From assembly GCF_029892065.1 (NCBI RefSeq), contig NZ_CP120374.1:434001-498000 (forward strand): DNA of 64,000 bases. Reading direction: 5' to 3'. A program made the position numbers and the translations under genes. The notes beneath the pieces are model-generated. The model did no database searches and was not told the DNA's origin. It saw only the letters and a list, made by a program, of their open reading frames with translations. This DNA comes from Sinorhizobium garamanticum (GTDB taxonomy: Bacteria; Pseudomonadota; Alphaproteobacteria; Rhizobiales; Rhizobiaceae). Within the stretch, counting starts at the first letter, position 1. Each line of letters starts with the position of its first letter. Shown piece by piece: positions 28,105 to 36,687 of this stretch.

Positions 28105-28332
28105 GCCAGCCATGGCCGCCAAGTCTCCGTCACCGGCTTCATCGACATGCCCCTTCTCGAACTCATGCGACCGAAGCTGACGACCGTCAGGATTCAGCGG
28201 CACGGCGCCGGACATGCAGCGGCGAATATCCTCTTGCGGCTGATGAATGCCGAGACGGCCAGCGTCGATATTGAAACCGTACTGCCGGTCGAACTCGTCG
28301 TTCGCGAGAGCACGGCGCTGGTTTTTTACGCC
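28105..28332 (+). pseudogene. C-terminal relic of a LacI-family regulator
   Basis: Reading the + strand after pepT gives QVSVTGFIDMPLLELMRP, then LTTVRIQRHGAGHAAANIL and LPVELVVRESTA. These are the well-known closing blocks of LacI-family sensor domains (VVGFDD.., LTTVR.., ELVVREST). Nothing of the HTH or the rest of the sensor is present upstream, where pepT occupies the DNA. It is a roughly 75-residue stump of a deleted gene, not an expressed protein. Confidence 0.75.
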
Positions 28333-28615
28333 AGGAAGCGGCACGCCGCGCGGCGATACCATTTGCGCGGCCCCCCGGCTGTAGCGCACGGCGTCTACCG
28401 TCAAGATCGGCCGCCCCCTTCACCAAACAACTCGCGTCCCGGTTCTCAACGCGACGGCCTTCGTGACAGCGGATTGCCGCATCTCGACCGCAAGCACAAA
28501 TCCGACGCCTGGAAAGATCGGATTCAGTCTTTTTTGGTAATTTTCCGTTAGCAATTCCCGTCAGTGGGTCCGGCGGCTGTTCCGCTGTCACCGAAAGTCT
28601 TGCGTACGGGTTCCT
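28333..28615. other. Intergenic stretch, no gene recognised
   Basis: About 280 bases between the LacI relic and the GH25 lipoprotein gene. No reading frame here has a recognisable product or a good RBS. It should contain the promoter of the lipoprotein gene. Confidence 0.5.
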
Positions 28616-29647
28616 ATGCGTTTCTCAGCTGTGCCAGTGGTCCTTCTTGCCGGCCTCGTTTTGTCGGGCTGCGGATTCAGTTCTAATCGCGATAGGGTTG
28701 CGGCTCAGCAACCATCACGGGAAACGACGAGTTCCGTTGCCCAATCGCCCAGCCCCATGCCCGCCGCGAATGTCGGCACGGCTGCTTCGCAAGCTCAGCC
28801 GCCGCAGGAAATGGCGTGGGCGGGGCCGGTTCCCGAGCCGCAGGCCTTCGTGCCCGTGGCCAGAACAACCGGGATGCCCGTACCTTCGGAAAGACCGATC
28901 GCTCTGATCGCACCGGAAAATCCCGCGATCGAGGAGGCGCCGCCAACGCGCGGACAGGTCTACAGTCATCGCTTCCGCGACGCCAAGCCGATCAATTTTG
29001 GCTCGCGGTCTCCGAGAAAACTTGCGGTGCACGGCGTCGACGTTTCCCGCTGGCAGGGCGATATCAACTGGGCGAAGCTCAGGACACAGGGCGCGAACTT
29101 CGCCTATATCAAGGCAACCGACGGCGGCGACCATCTCGATCCGATGTTCAAGAAGAACTGGCGCAGGGCCAAGGAAGCCGGTTTGAAACGCGGCGCCTAT
29201 CACTTCTTCTACTGGTGCCGAACCGCCGGCGAACAGGCCGACTGGTTCATCCGCAACGTGCCGAGGGAAGCTGGCGCCCTGCCGCCGGTCATCGACGTCG
29301 AGTGGAACGGAGAGTCGAGCTGCAAAAGGCGCCCTTCGCGCGAACGGGTCCTGGAAAAGATGCAGGTCTTCATGGACAAGCTGGAAAGGCACTATGGCCA
29401 GCGCCCGATCATCTACACCGCGCCGGATTTCTATCGCGACAACTTGAAAGGCGCCTTCCCGAACCATCCATTCTGGCTGCGCTCGGTGGCCGCTCACCCG
29501 TCCAAGGTCTATCCGGGACGCAAATGGCTCTTCTGGCAATATTCCGGCTCCGGCCTCTCGCACGGCGTCGACGGCAGGATTGACCTCAACGTATTCCATG
29601 GCAGTGAGGACGAGTGGCACAGCTGGGTGGCTGCACGGTCCAGCTAG
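28616..29647 (+). CDS. GH25 lysozyme-like lipoprotein
   Basis: A 343-residue predicted lipoprotein: a short signal with lipobox LVLSGC (Cys at residue 19), a Pro/Ala/Ser-rich linker (about 20-130) and a GH25 muramidase domain from about 137. That domain begins HGVDVSRWQGDINW (first active-site Asp), then FAYIKATDGG, PPVIDVEWNG (Asp/Glu pair), RPIIYTAPDFY and WLFWQYSGSG. GH25 enzymes cleave the MurNAc-GlcNAc bond of peptidoglycan. Anchored in a membrane it could remodel the host's own wall. It stands alone and is followed by a palindromic repeat. Confidence 0.9.
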   Translation: MRFSAVPVVLLAGLVLSGCGFSSNRDRVAAQQPSRETTSSVAQSPSPMPAANVGTAASQAQPPQEMAWAGPVPEPQAFVPVARTTGMPVPSERPIALIAPENPAIEEAPPTRGQVYSHRFRDAKPINFGSRSPRKLAVHGVDVSRWQGDINWAKLRTQGANFAYIKATDGGDHLDPMFKKNWRRAKEAGLKRGAYHFFYWCRTAGEQADWFIRNVPREAGALPPVIDVEWNGESSCKRRPSRERVLEKMQVFMDKLERHYGQRPIIYTAPDFYRDNLKGAFPNHPFWLRSVAAHPSKVYPGRKWLFWQYSGSGLSHGVDGRIDLNVFHGSEDEWHSWVAARSS

Positions 29648-29757
29648 AGCGGGATGAAGAAAAGTGTGAGCGGTTTCCGCCCGCATCCCGCTCCAACTTC
29701 TTAGTATCGATCGCGTTCATGATTTTGGGTCGATTCGACCCAAAATCATCGTGATCT
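29647..29757. repeat. Rhizobial palindromic intergenic repeat (second family)
   Basis: Two hairpins in tandem: GAGCGGGATG ... GCATCCCGCTC (29647-29693) and a perfect 15-bp stem starting ATGATTTTGGGTCGA with a single central T (29719-29749). This GAGCGGGATG...ATCATGATTTTGG pattern is frequent between genes in Rhizobiales from general knowledge. It directly follows the GH25 stop codon and may act as its terminator. Confidence 0.75.
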
Positions 29758-29989
29758 CGCCGAGCACGGGCAAGACACCACGCGGCATCCTCCGAGCACC
29801 GTTGGTCCATGTTGATGCGGATCAAGGACCGACCGCGTCCGCCGGCTTAACTTTCTTTCGAAACGCCGAGCGTTTCGACGTAGACTGATGGCTCGATGAA
29901 AGTCCCTTCTATGCTCGTTGGCACGGCGGCGACCGTTCGGGAAGCCGCATTGCCGACCGGGCGAATGATGTGAACGAGGAGTCGTGGCG

Positions 29990-30379
29990 ATGCCCAGCAT
30001 GATCGCAACCCCTATCACCAATTTTCCGACGCAAAGCTGGCCGGTGATGGCCGATGGTGCGAAATACCTTCTCTCGATGGGACGCTTCCAGGCGGAAGCC
30101 GTGAAGATGACCCTGCGCTATCAGGTCGAGATGCTGAATTTCCTGAAGAACCGGCGCGAGCAGGACCTTAAGCTGCTCGAAGACCTGCTCTCGCCTGACC
30201 ATCTCAACGAAACCTTCGATGTCTATTGCTGCTTCTGGCAGAACGCATTTCTCGACTATTCGGACGAGGCTGCGCGCATCGCAGAGATCAGCTCGGACGT
30301 CGCAGCCGAAACGGCAAAGCAGGTTCGCGAGGAGCAGGAGTTGCTGACCAAGGACATGGCCGGGCAACTGGTCATGTGA
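29990..30379 (+). CDS. Phasin-like small helical protein
   Basis: A 129-residue protein, almost entirely helical after residue 25, with a long amphipathic segment (LRYQVEMLNFLKNRREQDL) and a C-terminal helix (EQELLTKDMAGQ). The pattern resembles phasin-family proteins that coat polyhydroxyalkanoate granules, common in rhizobia, but the match is by general character only. The ATG at 29990 has GAGGA upstream; a GTG two codons before is possible. No neighbour confirms the role. Confidence 0.5.
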   Translation: MPSMIATPITNFPTQSWPVMADGAKYLLSMGRFQAEAVKMTLRYQVEMLNFLKNRREQDLKLLEDLLSPDHLNETFDVYCCFWQNAFLDYSDEAARIAEISSDVAAETAKQVREEQELLTKDMAGQLVM

Positions 30380-31001
30380 ATGCGGTTTCTCGTCGTGAGC
30401 GAACCGCCACAGGCACGTGCCCTTTGATCGCCTAAACTCAGCGCCATGGCATGCTTCGCCGTGGCGCAACGTTCATGACGGGTTGCCGCCTCCTAGCCCT
30501 TCCGCGTGTGGTGCAATCAAAATCGAGCTTTAGCAGGAAGCTAGAAGAGTCAGTGCAAGCTTCGATTTAAGAATATACCCCAGTGAAATCGGACTTATAG
30601 CAAGCAGTGCTCGCGACAATCGCGTTCGGCCGCGATGTTACATATGTAACAAGCGTCAGCGCGTCGACGCGATATGATGAGCTATGCTGATGAGGAATGC
30701 TGCTGACAATAGTTGAGCGATGCATTGCCGGGCAGATCCCGGGCGTCACGACAGTCAAAAGCACATAGTTCGTAATTTCTGAAGCGTGGTTAGGACCCGG
30801 AAAGCCGAACAACGTTCCGCGCAACGTTTGGTGTAAGTCTGCGCTCGTTTTGAGCCGAAGCGTATTTCGCTCCCGTCGCATCCGCCAGTCATTTTTCGAT
30901 GCTTAGACCCTGATTATCAAACACGCATGGAGTCCATGGCGCGGGCGATAACTCGCGGCCACTTGGAACAAGGCGAGACAATACTTTTTGGGGTGGTGAT
31001 C
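30380..31001. other. Long leader and promoter region, no coding gene supported
   Basis: About 620 bases with lower GC than the surroundings. The only clear signal is the dyad plus -10 box at 30636-30678, listed separately. From the inferred transcription start (about 30685) to the first ATG at 31002 there is an unusually long 5' leader of about 315 bases. No convincing small ORF or known RNA motif was seen in it. Confidence 0.5.
30636..30678 (+). promoter_or_regulatory. CRP-like dyad and -10 box upstream of the hydrolase/caspase operon (P1)
   Basis: Perfect 16-bp palindrome TGTTACATATGTAACA (30636-30651), 21 bases, then TATGAT (30673-30678). If transcription starts near 30685 the dyad is centred at about -41.5, the class II position used by CRP-family activators. 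The half-sites resemble the binding sequence of Clr, the cAMP-dependent CRP relative of Sinorhizobium, though one position differs. The same layout recurs at 36524-36566. Confidence 0.65.
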
Positions 31002-31394
31002 ATGCGAAACGTTCGTTTAGCAGCGATAATCATAATACTTTCACCCTTCGACGCCTTCGCGGCATCAGATGCCTATTCGTGTAGCAACGGCGAGTTCGAA
31101 ATCCGTTGCGACTCCGACAAATGCGAGAGTTCTGAGGGATTCACGCCTGCCGGCGGTGGGGTCAATACCAGCACCAAGGATATGTCGATATGTGCATACA
31201 GCGGCTGCTGGGAAGGGAAAGCTGACAGCATCATCGCTTCCCAAGGCCACATCATCGCCTACTCGGACCGGCTCCAAGGAAACAACCCCAGCCTTCAACC
31301 AACCTCGGCTGCCATTGTCATCGACCGCGAAACATTGGGCGCAACGCTCAACGCATTCGGATTCCAATCACCAATGTCCTGTTCTCTCAAGTGA
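31002..31394 (+). CDS. Small secreted six-cysteine protein
   Basis: A 130-residue protein with a signal peptide (RLAAIIIILSPFDAFA, cleavage near residue 21). The mature part carries six cysteines in three groups (SCSNGEFEIRC and DKC; ICAYSGC; the final SC), suggesting disulfides in the periplasm or outside. I do not recognise the family. The ATG at 31002 is chosen since the signal peptide begins there; an in-frame ATG at 30927 would bury it. It is the first gene after the CRP-like promoter and 22 bases before the GH19 gene, so it could be an immunity, inhibitor or targeting partner of that enzyme, which is inference. Confidence 0.65.
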   Translation: MRNVRLAAIIIILSPFDAFAASDAYSCSNGEFEIRCDSDKCESSEGFTPAGGGVNTSTKDMSICAYSGCWEGKADSIIASQGHIIAYSDRLQGNNPSLQPTSAAIVIDRETLGATLNAFGFQSPMSCSLK

Positions 31395-31416
31395 GCATTG
31401 AACATAGGAGGCACGA

Positions 31417-32364
31417 ATGCCATTCGATCGCACATTCTTCTTCAATCAAGTTCGGCCGATGTTCGGTGGCCGGCTGACTCAAGGTCAAGTAGACGGGATG
31501 TCGGCCATAGTCGACGAGTGGGAGCAGAGACTTCCCGACGGCGACCCGCGCTGGCTGGCCTATATGCTTGCCACGACGTTCCACGAAACCGCGCGGCAGA
31601 TGACGCCGGTGAAGGAGGCATATTGGCTCTCCGAAAACTGGCGACGGCGCAACCTTCGTTACTATCCCTATTACGGGCGCGGATATGTCCAGTTGACCTG
31701 GCGCGACAACTATCGACGCGCCGGAGACCATGTCGGCGACAATCTGGTCGATCACCCCGATCTGGCTTTGCGGCCGCACTATGCAGCAGCCATCATGTTT
31801 GTCGGCATGGGCGAAGGCTGGTTTCGAAGCGACAGCCGCGGCCGACATAGCTTGTCGCGATACTTCAAGCACAACGTAAACGACCCTGTTGGAGCGCGCG
31901 CCATAATTAACGGGTACGAACCAGGGATTGCGGAAGCGATTGCGAGGTATCACGCAAGGTTCCTTGGAGCACTCAGGCTCGTTGTGCCCGTCAGAGCCGG
32001 GCTGGAGGCTGCCTTTGCGCCCGAACTTGTGCAAGGGATCGGCACGCGGTCGGCGAATCCGATCGCCGCAGCCCATTACGACGGCGACTCGGAATTCACG
32101 GAGACACCGAGAACTCCGTTGTTGCCTGTCGGGGCCATGGACAACGACACCGCGCAACCGGATCCGATCTTGCAGATGACCGCCGAGATCGTAACGGGGT
32201 TCGTGAGCAACAATAAGCTTGATCCCTCCAGGATATCTGAGCTGATCGCGGACGTTTATTTCGCCCTTTCGAACTCCGACGACTTGTCTCGCCGCCGGCA
32301 GCTTGCTGAACCGGACGCCGAGTATCTCGAAGGGAGTGAAGAGGCGGAACCGCGTGCCGCCTAA
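31417..32364 (+). CDS. GH19-like chitinase/peptidoglycan hydrolase
   Basis: A 315-residue protein without signal peptide. Residues 1-190 match the lysozyme-like GH19 group known from phage endolysins: FFNQVRPMFGGRLTQGQVDG, the catalytic Glu in LATTFHETARQM, a second Glu in TPVKEAYWL, and YYGRGYVQLTWRDNYRRAG. The last 120 residues are unlike the enzyme and may carry an adaptor. AGGAGG precedes the ATG. It is followed almost without a gap by the papain-like gene. Lack of an export signal means it either acts inside, is released by lysis, or is delivered by another route. Confidence 0.8.
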   Translation: MPFDRTFFFNQVRPMFGGRLTQGQVDGMSAIVDEWEQRLPDGDPRWLAYMLATTFHETARQMTPVKEAYWLSENWRRRNLRYYPYYGRGYVQLTWRDNYRRAGDHVGDNLVDHPDLALRPHYAAAIMFVGMGEGWFRSDSRGRHSLSRYFKHNVNDPVGARAIINGYEPGIAEAIARYHARFLGALRLVVPVRAGLEAAFAPELVQGIGTRSANPIAAAHYDGDSEFTETPRTPLLPVGAMDNDTAQPDPILQMTAEIVTGFVSNNKLDPSRISELIADVYFALSNSDDLSRRRQLAEPDAEYLEGSEEAEPRAA

Positions 32365-32367
32365 TTG

Positions 32368-34464
32368 ATGAAAAGTGACGCCCGGCATTCCCTGCCGGGC
32401 GTCACCCAATCACAACCCATTCAGGCTTTTGGCGCTGCCATGCAGGTGTTTTCTCGCAAGCGACAGGAGATGGTACGCAATGTTCCGCGCGATCCGATCG
32501 ATTTGCGCGATCAGATCTACGCGCCGAGCCTTCGCCCGCTCCTGCCAGTGCTGTCGCCGGCGGAAATCGTTCTCGATGCGCTGAAGAGCGCCGAACCTCT
32601 ATACTGGCTGCCGAGAAATCAGGGTGTGGAGGGCACATGCAGCGCCCAGGCGCTCGCCAGTCTCATCGACCTCCAGAGAATGCTCAATTGCCAGGATGCA
32701 GCTGCCAACATGCCGGTCAGCGCGCGCATGCTTTACGAGATGGCGCGGCCGCGCGAACCAGCCGACGGCGATGAGGGTCTTTCCCTTCGGGAGGTCATCA
32801 AAGGCTTTTACCATCATGGCGTTTGCTCCGACGATGTCTGGAAGTACGAGCCGGGCAATCCCGGCGGGACGCTGAACGTACGGCGTGCCAAGGCGGCACG
32901 CGAGGTGTCGCTCGGCGCCTACTATCGGCTGCGCCCGAGCCTCAACGATTATCACGCCGCGTTGAACGAAGTAGGACCTGTCCTTGTTTCCGCGGGGACG
33001 CATGTCGGCTGGAATATCGAAGCGGTGCGCGCCAATGCCGGCAAGATCATGCAGTCGACCGGAGACGGAGGCGGCCATGCGTTTGTCGTCGTCGGCTATG
33101 ACAGCACGGGCTTCCTGGTATTGAATTCGTGGGGGAGCCAATGGGGCGGCTATCTCGGCTGCAACGGATTGGGCCACTGGTCCTATCAGGACTGGGCCGA
33201 CAACATCTTCGATGGCTGGGTACTTCGGCTGGGTGTTTCCACACCCGGCGCCTTCGATCTCTCCATCGGAGAACAGGGCATCTTTTTTGCTCGCAAACCT
33301 GCCCGTGTTGCCGGTACTCCAGGTTACGAGGTGCTGGGCCACCTTATCCACCTTGACGATGGTAAAGAGGTCAAGAGGGCGCCTTATCCATATTCCGCCA
33401 AGACATTCGATGAGACCGTGAGGTTCCTTAGCCGGAATGGCCAAGACGATCAGCCAACGGCACCTGTCTGGGCGCCGGAGCGTGACCCGGCCAATCGTGG
33501 CTACCGCGGAATTCTCCTGCGTTTCGGCGGCAGTTTGCTGGGGCTCGGTCAGACCGCCCAGCAGATCGCACGAGAAAAGAATGCGATAAAGCAGCATGGC
33601 CTCTACCCGCTGACGATTGCTTGGTGCAACGACTTCGTCGACCAGACCACCGCCGTCCTCTCCAGCCTTTTCACGGAAGCCACCAAGCAGATCGATGTCC
33701 GCAGCGATCGGCTGGACCACCTGATCGAGGACATTACACATGGGATAGGCCGGTCGTTCTGGCGGGACGTCGAGTCGGCCAGCTGGAAGTCAGCGGCAAT
33801 AAAAGGTCCGGTCGATCATGTCCTGGGGTGCCTGTTGGCGCTGGACCAATATTCCCTGCACATCATTTGCGACGGCGCTGGCGTCCTGCTCTTCCGCGAC
33901 CTCATCGAGAGGTGGAGACGTGACCGAGTTGCGTCGTTCCGTCTGCTCACCAGGCGTCTCGCCAGTCTCGACCTTATCACGCCGACCATTGACGCAAAGG
34001 ACTTTGCTGACGGCTTCGCGCAACTGATATCGGCGCTACGATCCACCAATCAAACCCACACGCCAGCCGTCGCGCTCCATGTCCCTGATTCCGCTACGTA
34101 TGGAAGGCTGACGGTGGGCATGTACTCGAAGTCGATACTTGATCTCATAGAGAAGGCCTTTTCCGATCGCTCGAGCGGCTCGCCGCCGGTCTTTATCGGC
34201 AAGTCGCTTCGCAAGACTCGGATCGATGAGATCTGGAAGGAGCACCCCGCCTTCTCGAAGATCCAGATCAACGAAATCTCGATCCCGCCTCGTCTTGGAG
34301 AATTACTCCAACAGGAAGATCTTCAGCTGAAGACCGACCTGCTCGGCCAGATACTCAACCGCATCGCGCCCGTGTCGGATGTTCCCGACCGGCAAAGAGG
34401 GAGCACGCGCCATGACATCAAGCAGCAAAATATCTTTGGAAGAACTGAACAGGAAGCTTGCTGA
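32368..34464 (+). CDS. Papain-like cysteine protease fused to a hydrolase-like domain
   Basis: A 698-residue protein. Residues about 65-290 form a C1A papain-like domain: NQGVEGTCSAQALASL (catalytic Cys), GGGHAFVVVGYD (His) and LNSWGSQWGGYLG (Asn). Residues about 370-640 look like an alpha/beta-hydrolase: a first strand ILLRFGGSLL, GLYPLTIAWCNDF, and ICDGAGVLLFRDLI at the place where lipase-like enzymes have GHSAG. The Ser is replaced by Gly/Ala, so this half is probably non-catalytic. The ATG follows the GH19 stop by 3 bases (a TTG abuts it) and the 3' end overlaps the next gene by 53 bases, so the operon is tightly coupled. No export signal. Confidence 0.75.
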   Translation: MKSDARHSLPGVTQSQPIQAFGAAMQVFSRKRQEMVRNVPRDPIDLRDQIYAPSLRPLLPVLSPAEIVLDALKSAEPLYWLPRNQGVEGTCSAQALASLIDLQRMLNCQDAAANMPVSARMLYEMARPREPADGDEGLSLREVIKGFYHHGVCSDDVWKYEPGNPGGTLNVRRAKAAREVSLGAYYRLRPSLNDYHAALNEVGPVLVSAGTHVGWNIEAVRANAGKIMQSTGDGGGHAFVVVGYDSTGFLVLNSWGSQWGGYLGCNGLGHWSYQDWADNIFDGWVLRLGVSTPGAFDLSIGEQGIFFARKPARVAGTPGYEVLGHLIHLDDGKEVKRAPYPYSAKTFDETVRFLSRNGQDDQPTAPVWAPERDPANRGYRGILLRFGGSLLGLGQTAQQIAREKNAIKQHGLYPLTIAWCNDFVDQTTAVLSSLFTEATKQIDVRSDRLDHLIEDITHGIGRSFWRDVESASWKSAAIKGPVDHVLGCLLALDQYSLHIICDGAGVLLFRDLIERWRRDRVASFRLLTRRLASLDLITPTIDAKDFADGFAQLISALRSTNQTHTPAVALHVPDSATYGRLTVGMYSKSILDLIEKAFSDRSSGSPPVFIGKSLRKTRIDEIWKEHPAFSKIQINEISIPPRLGELLQQEDLQLKTDLLGQILNRIAPVSDVPDRQRGSTRHDIKQQNIFGRTEQEAC

Positions 34465-36331
34465 TCCCAGTCTGAGCGAGCAGGAGCTTCAGAAATACTT
34501 TACGGTCGACGATGAGAAGTCGGGACCCTTCAATCCCGTCCTTGCGATCAATCGTGAACTCGTCACGGTTCCCGCGACACCCGAAGGACGGGCCCGCAGC
34601 GCTGCCCTTCTGAACAGCGCAAATTTCATCTCACGCCTTCGCCGCCAGGCCGTCTTCCACAATCGCATCGGCAGCGGAGACTACAAGGGGCCGATCATCG
34701 TCTCCGAGGGCGACAGCTGGTTTCAGTATCCGTTCCGGCTGATGGACGTCATCGACCAGTTGATGAAGAACTATGCAATCTTCAGCCTGGACGCCGCTGG
34801 AGACACCCTGTCGAACATGCTGAGACAAGCCGAATACATGGATGCCATCGAAAACACGGGAGCATCCATCTTCCTGTTCAGCGGCGGCGGCAACGACGTC
34901 GTGGCGGGCGGCAACCTCGCCGCTCATCTCTTCGATTTCGATCCTGCCTTGCCGCCCGAGGGGCATCTCAGGCCCTCGTTCGAGACAATGCTCGACGATG
35001 CAATCGGCATGTATGGCAAGCTCGTTCGTCAGGTCGCCAAGGCTTTTCCGAAAGTGCAGATCCTATGCCATGGTTACGACTATACGATCCCGGCAAAGGG
35101 AAATTGGCTTGGCAAGCCGATGGAATCGCGAGGCATCAAGGATCCGGATTTCCAGCGTGCGATTGCGCGCGTCATGATCGATCGCTTCAATGAACGCCTG
35201 TCGCTGCTGCAGAGCTCATCGGCGCGGCTCCACTACATCAACTGCCGTAGCACAGTGAATGCAACGGAGTGGTTCGACGAGTTGCATCCGACAGACACCG
35301 GCTATGCCAAAGTGGCGCAAAAATTCTCGACCCTGATCGAACAGTTCACCTCAAAGGCGCGCGAGGTCGAGCATAAAGCGAGCAAGGCGCGCGCCGGAAA
35401 ATCCAAGGCTCCGTCGGCCGCGACGGCGGCAGTCGAAACACCTGCCCGCCCGGCGGCCGCGGCTTCGCGGGCAACGGACGGACCGTCAGGAATGTCTCTC
35501 CACATTGGCCTGAACATGGTCAGCGCCGCTCACTACGCGGGCTGGGAAGGACCGCTGCGCGCGTGTGAATTCGACGCGAGCGACATGCAGGAGATTGCCG
35601 ACGGCCTCGGATACGAGACCAAGTCGCTGCTGACCAAGGAGGCGACGCGCCAAAACGTCATCAGCGAGGTCAAGAGAGCCGCAAGGGACCTCAAGGAGGG
35701 CGATATCTTCCTCATCAGCTATTCGGGACACGGCGGACAGCTTCCCGATTTCAACAACGATGAAGACGATTCCACCGACGAAACCTGGTGCCTCTATGAC
35801 GGCCAGCTTGTTGATGATGAGCTCTATGGCCTCTGGTCCGAATTCAGGTCGGGGGTGCGGGTGCTCGTGATCTCGGACAGTTGCCACAGCGGCACCGTCG
35901 TGCGCGCCGGCCTCCCTAACGGGCATGAATTGGCCAACGGACACGCAGTTGCCGCGGGAATACCGCGCGCTATGCCCATCGATGTCGCCACGCGGACATT
36001 CCGCCAGAACCGCGACTTCTATGCCAGGCTGGGCGCGTCCATCACGCTTGGCGAAGGACGCAATCTGACCCGCGAAATCACGTCTCCAATCTCGTGCAGC
36101 GTTCGCCTGATTTCCGGATGTCAGGACAATCAGGTCTCGCTTGACGGGATCGGCAACGGCGCCTTTACCGCCGCGTTGATCTCCGCCTGGAACCATGGTC
36201 GCTTCAACCGCGACTATGCCGCCTTCCACCGGGCCATCATGATGAAATTGCCACCCGATCAAACCCCCAACCATTGGCAGGTCGGACCGAGGAACCCGAT
36301 TTACGATGCGCAGACGCCCTTTGCCATCTGA
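34412..36331 (+). CDS. SGNH-hydrolase / caspase-like protease fusion
   Basis: A 639-residue two-domain protein. Residues about 75-320 are an SGNH/GDSL hydrolase: IIVSEGDSWFQYPF (nucleophile Ser), FSGGGNDVVAGG (block III Asn) and DELHPTDTGY (Asp-His). An Ala/Lys-rich linker (about 325-355) leads to a C14 caspase/metacaspase domain: ISYSGHGGQLPD (catalytic His) and VLVISDSCHSGTV (catalytic Cys). Both sites look intact. The ATG at 34412 is chosen because GAGGGAG precedes it. Prokaryotic caspase-like proteins are linked to regulated cell death and defence; SGNH enzymes deacylate lipids or sugars. The combination in an operon with a papain-like protease is striking. Confidence 0.85.
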   Translation: MTSSSKISLEELNRKLADPSLSEQELQKYFTVDDEKSGPFNPVLAINRELVTVPATPEGRARSAALLNSANFISRLRRQAVFHNRIGSGDYKGPIIVSEGDSWFQYPFRLMDVIDQLMKNYAIFSLDAAGDTLSNMLRQAEYMDAIENTGASIFLFSGGGNDVVAGGNLAAHLFDFDPALPPEGHLRPSFETMLDDAIGMYGKLVRQVAKAFPKVQILCHGYDYTIPAKGNWLGKPMESRGIKDPDFQRAIARVMIDRFNERLSLLQSSSARLHYINCRSTVNATEWFDELHPTDTGYAKVAQKFSTLIEQFTSKAREVEHKASKARAGKSKAPSAATAAVETPARPAAAASRATDGPSGMSLHIGLNMVSAAHYAGWEGPLRACEFDASDMQEIADGLGYETKSLLTKEATRQNVISEVKRAARDLKEGDIFLISYSGHGGQLPDFNNDEDDSTDETWCLYDGQLVDDELYGLWSEFRSGVRVLVISDSCHSGTVVRAGLPNGHELANGHAVAAGIPRAMPIDVATRTFRQNRDFYARLGASITLGEGRNLTREITSPISCSVRLISGCQDNQVSLDGIGNGAFTAALISAWNHGRFNRDYAAFHRAIMMKLPPDQTPNHWQVGPRNPIYDAQTPFAI

Positions 36332-36382
36332 TCATCTCCGAGCAGGTCGCTCACAGGATGCAGGGGTAAAGGTGGAGTTCGA

Positions 36383-36413
36383 CCAGTCGGCTCCCCACGA
36401 GGGAGCCGACTGG
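36383..36413 (+). terminator. Hairpin terminator after the caspase operon
   Basis: Perfect 13-bp stem starting CCAGTCGGCTCCC with loop CACGA, 52 bases after the caspase stop. No clear T-run follows, so it may be Rho-assisted or an mRNA 3' stabiliser. It separates the operon from the second CRP-like promoter. Confidence 0.65.
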
Positions 36414-36687
36414 CCATAATGTCACTGGAAGGGCCGCTATCGGCTCACCGATGCAGTCCGCCGTTTCGCTCGCATCACGGACAAAAAAGATACTTTGTTT
36501 CACACGGGCCAAAGAAGCCGTAGTGTAACAAATGTAACAGGTCCAGCGATCGATGTGCGCTATCATGTAATATCTACAGACCGCCCTCTTATCCGAAGGC
36601 TTTTATTCTTTCCAAAGGCGGCTTTGTATCAAAACTCAACCATCTCACGCCCGAAATGTGCCGCGAGATCTATTCGTGGAGCTGGCC
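36414..36687. other. Promoter and leader region of the peptide/membrane-protein operon
   Basis: About 270 bases holding promoter P2 (36524-36566) and an inferred leader of about 115 bases down to the peptide start codon at 36688. Nothing else was recognised. Confidence 0.5.
36524..36566 (+). promoter_or_regulatory. CRP-like site and -10 box upstream of the peptide/membrane operon (P2)
   Basis: TGTAACAAATGTAACA (36524-36539) matches the P1 dyad in 14 of 16 positions and is followed after exactly 21 bases by TATCAT (36561-36566). The right half-site is identical to P1; the left half is weaker. Same spacing and a related spacer sequence argue that P1 and P2 answer to the same CRP-family regulator. 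Confidence 0.6.

Noticed and set aside
30567..30881. A 104-codon minus-strand frame in the leader of the caspase operon
   Set aside because: No RBS, no family resemblance, and it overlaps the dyad/-10 promoter element.
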